Shown here: one piece after another, positions 62,329 through 64,000 of the stretch
Numbering within the stretch: the stretch's first letter is position 1
Layout of the letters: each line of letters begins with the position of its first letter
Origin: Actibacterium lipolyticum
GTDB lineage: Bacteria > Pseudomonadota > Alphaproteobacteria > Rhodobacterales > Rhodobacteraceae
Reading direction: 5' to 3'
Length of the DNA stretch: 64,000 nucleotides
Assembly: GCF_900184935.1 (NCBI RefSeq)
Contig: NZ_FXYE01000001.1
Span: 1,302,001-1,366,000 of the forward strand
Program-made: the position numbers and the translations under genes
Notes under the pieces: model-generated
What the model saw: the letters and a program-made list of their open reading frames with translations, nothing else
Database searches by the model: none
What the model was told of the DNA's origin: nothing

Positions 62329-62490
62329 TCAACGCTTGGCGATCTTGAAGGCCAGATACAGCCCCAGACTGATGGCAAACAGCGCTGCGACCGAAATTTC
62401 GGCACCGTGCGGGTGCAGGTGCGGCCCCCCATGGGCCAGCGCGGGGGATGCCAAAAGGGTGGCGGCGATTACGGCGGGCAGGCGGGTCAT
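62329..62490 (-). CDS. small His-containing exported or membrane protein
   Basis: A 53-residue frame from ATG 62490 encodes a hydrophobic N-terminus (MTRLPAVIAATLLASPALA), a His-rich turn (HGGPHLHPHG) and a C-terminal hydrophobic helix (VAALFAISLGLYLAFKIAK). Its start overlaps the stop of the His-rich protein gene (ATGA), so it is translationally coupled. The histidines between the signal and the helix suggest periplasmic metal binding. No family assignment is attempted. Confidence 0.7.
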   Translation of the reverse strand: MTRLPAVIAATLLASPALAHGGPHLHPHGAEISVAALFAISLGLYLAFKIAKR

Positions 62491-62927
62491 TTTTCAATCT
62501 CCTGTTTGCGTTGATAAAGGAAGTCGCGGATATCCAGCGTCGATTTTTCATCCATCGAGACATAGATCAGCGACATGTTGGTGCGCTCGCGAACCATCTC
62601 TCCGGGGAAGGGCAGATAGCTAAGCTCGCGTGATCCGAACGAGGGCGAGGCCGTACCGACCTGCCAATCGGTTTTCAGCTCTACATCGATCAGTTTCAGC
62701 GCCTTTGCGCCATCCTTGGCAGGGCGTTCAAACGGGACCCCGGCAAGTTTCAGATAGCTCGTCTTATCACTTGCCTGAATGAAGCCGTCGATGAACTGGG
62801 TCGCCAGCACCTGAAGGTCCGCCGCATCGTCGTGGTGGTGCATGTGGCTGTGCAGGTGGTCGCCATGGGCGTGGTTATGCCCTTCGCCGTGATGATGGTG
62901 GTGGTCGTGTGGGTGATCATGTGGCAT
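62487..62927 (-). CDS. His-rich putative metal-binding protein
   Basis: Starting at MPHDHPHDHHHHHGEG (62927) gives 146 residues with 17 histidines in the first 34, followed by a compact domain (about 35-146; LQVLATQFIDGFIQASDKTSYLKLAG, then ERTNMSLIYVSMDEKSTLDIRDFLYQRK). It has no signal peptide, so it is probably cytosolic. The His tract resembles nickel or zinc stores in metallochaperones such as UreE or HypB tails. It overlaps the ureohydrolase gene by 11 bp, suggesting that it handles metal for that enzyme. Confidence 0.75.
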   Translation of the reverse strand: MPHDHPHDHHHHHGEGHNHAHGDHLHSHMHHHDDAADLQVLATQFIDGFIQASDKTSYLKLAGVPFERPAKDGAKALKLIDVELKTDWQVGTASPSFGSRELSYLPFPGEMVRERTNMSLIYVSMDEKSTLDIRDFLYQRKQEIEK

Positions 62928-64000
62928 TGGACCACCGCTTTCCGCTGAATTCGCCGTGTGGGATCGAAACTGGCTTATCGATAAACTTCTTGTGCGCGCC
63001 CAGTTTGCCGTTGGACACCAGCGCGCCCAACACATCCACGATCACGCGGGTGCCCATCAACGCCGTAATGTCGGACGTGTCATAGGGCGGCGAAACCTCT
63101 ACCAGCTCCATCCCACAGATACCTTCGGCCGCGATGCCAGAGGCAAGCGCCAAAGCCTCGCGCGGAAGGAAGCCGCCGGGTTCAGGCCAGCCGGTACCGG
63201 GGACAAAGCCGCAATCGATACTGTCGATGTCGAAGGACATATAGACCATGTCAACCCCATCCCACGCCATTTCCAGCGCCATTTCGATGGTCTTATCGAC
63301 GCCCATCTTTTCCATATCGCCCATGGTGATGATGTTGGTTTCACGCTCGCGCGCAACCTTCACCGCCTCGCGCGGGACCTGCCAGCCACCGATGCCGATT
63401 TGGACAAGGTTCTTGGCTGGCACGTTGGGAAGGTTGGTGGAATGGAACCACGGGGTGGTATGCATCCGTTCATCCAGATCCTTTTCCTGAATGTCGGCGT
63501 GGCGGTCGAAATGCACGATGCCGATTTTCTTTGATGTGCATTGTGCGATGCCACGCACGCATGGGAACCCGATGGAATGATCGCCGCCAATCATGATCGG
63601 CAGAGAGCCAGAGGAGAATACATGGCTGACCGCTCGGCTGATCTGGTCAAAGCTCTTTTCGATATTGGCCGGGATGGTGAACACATCGCCCGCGTCGCAC
63701 AGCGTCATCTGTTCGCGCAGGTCCACGCCGATTTCATAGTTATAGGGCGTGTAGAGGGCGGAGATTTTGCGCAGCCCTTGCGGGCCAAACCGCGTGCCGG
63801 GGCGGTAGGTCGTGCCGCCATCAAAGGGGATGCCCAGAACGGTGGCATCATAGTCTGCGACCTCCAACACATCTTCGGCATAGGGGGCTTTCAGGAAGGT
63901 GTTGATGCCCGCGAAATGCGGAAGCTCTCCACGCGCGAAGGTGGGGATCGATTTATCCTCGATGCTTTCGGCACCCGTCAGGCCCATACGCAGGGCCCAA
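62917..64000 (-). CDS. guanidine-hydrolase-like ureohydrolase, partial at 5' end
   Basis: The reverse-strand frame is open to the window edge (WALR precedes the first Met at 63987), so the true start is probably outside. At least 356 residues belong to the agmatinase family. Metal motifs are GGDHSIGF, HFDRHADIQ and SFDIDSID, all complete. HFDRHADIQEKDLDERMHT and the GTGWPEPGG loop resemble the nickel-dependent guanidine hydrolase GdmH rather than agmatinase. The overlapping His-rich gene and a nearby NitT/TauT permease fit a guanidine-use locus. Agmatine or another guanidino compound remains possible. Confidence 0.78.
   Translation of the reverse strand, partial: WALRMGLTGAESIEDKSIPTFARGELPHFAGINTFLKAPYAEDVLEVADYDATVLGIPFDGGTTYRPGTRFGPQGLRKISALYTPYNYEIGVDLREQMTLCDAGDVFTIPANIEKSFDQISRAVSHVFSSGSLPIMIGGDHSIGFPCVRGIAQCTSKKIGIVHFDRHADIQEKDLDERMHTTPWFHSTNLPNVPAKNLVQIGIGGWQVPREAVKVARERETNIITMGDMEKMGVDKTIEMALEMAWDGVDMVYMSFDIDSIDCGFVPGTGWPEPGGFLPREALALASGIAAEGICGMELVEVSPPYDTSDITALMGTRVIVDVLGALVSNGKLGAHKKFIDKPVSIPHGEFSGKRWSNAT

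Noticed and set aside
62820-62925. Simple-repeat-like run of ATG/GTG/CAT triplets
   Set aside because: It is the coding sequence of the His-rich N-terminus read on the minus strand, not a non-coding microsatellite.
1-64000. Mobile elements, CRISPR arrays, tRNA/rRNA genes
   Set aside because: I saw no transposase or integrase frame, no regularly spaced direct repeats, and no sequence I could recognise as a tRNA or rRNA gene.

Overview
This 64 kb window comes from a GC-rich alphaproteobacterium, most likely a marine Rhodobacteraceae member of the Roseobacter group. The evidence is the gene order pepA / lptF-lptG-lptD-surA-pdxA-rsmA, a DksA that has lost its zinc-finger cysteines, a DUF4167 RNA-binding-type protein, form II CO-dehydrogenase-type genes in the order S-L-M, and many lineage-typical small proteins. 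I see no insertion sequence, prophage, tRNA, rRNA or CRISPR array. Most genes are tightly packed with ATGA or TAATG overlaps.

Layout. 0-1.3 kb: 5' part of edd (Entner-Doudoroff) behind a LacI-type palindrome. 1.6-10.2 kb: a lipoprotein, a rRNA methyltransferase with an overlapping PIN protein, an M48 protease, a MoxR/VWA pair with small envelope proteins between them, and dksA. 10.3-15.9 kb: a flavin monooxygenase, an agmatinase-type ureohydrolase, prfA-prmC and a DUF4167 gene with a possible structured leader. 15.9-25.4 kb: ribosome maturation, PLP synthesis and LPS export (rsmA-pdxA-surA-lptD-lptG-lptF), divergent from pepA-holC. 25.4-30.4 kb: housekeeping and small membrane genes, including a DUF4112 gene whose start codon lies in a perfect 11-bp-arm inverted repeat. 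30.9-34.1 kb: an arsenate-detoxification operon made of an ArsR-ArsC fusion, a GAPDH paralogue and the ArsJ exporter. 35.2-40.0 kb: coxD-coxE-coxF-mocA, maturation genes for a molybdenum hydroxylase.

40.0-54.0 kb is a quinoprotein alcohol-oxidation island. It holds a soluble PAS hybrid kinase, a FIST sensor and a LuxR-type response regulator; a PQQ alcohol dehydrogenase with the lanthanide-type Asp-x-Asp pair; an ABC importer binding protein and ATPase; a Sel1-like protein; the PQQ-associated ABC-2 exporter, beta-propeller and binding protein; a PedF-type cytochrome c; and an MxaJ/XoxJ-like binding protein. 54.1-58.4 kb is coxG-coxS-coxL-coxM, with the form II active-site motif AYRGAGR. 58.4-61.4 kb encodes ApbE and a NosR-like membrane flavo-iron-sulfur protein. 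61.5-64 kb holds a lone ABC permease, a small His-containing membrane protein, a strongly His-rich protein and a ureohydrolase that resembles guanidine hydrolase and runs off the window.

The strongest unexpected signal is a short recurring DNA element. In gene sense it reads CTAC(T/G)ACC, or in the opposite orientation GGT(C/A)G..TAG. It sits in front of most transcription units of the quinoprotein island, and also in front of coxG and possibly the NosR-like gene, at regular distances from plausible -10 boxes. It suggests one regulon, perhaps run by the local LuxR-type regulator, joining alcohol oxidation, the form II CODH-like enzyme and the NosR/ApbE electron-transfer module.
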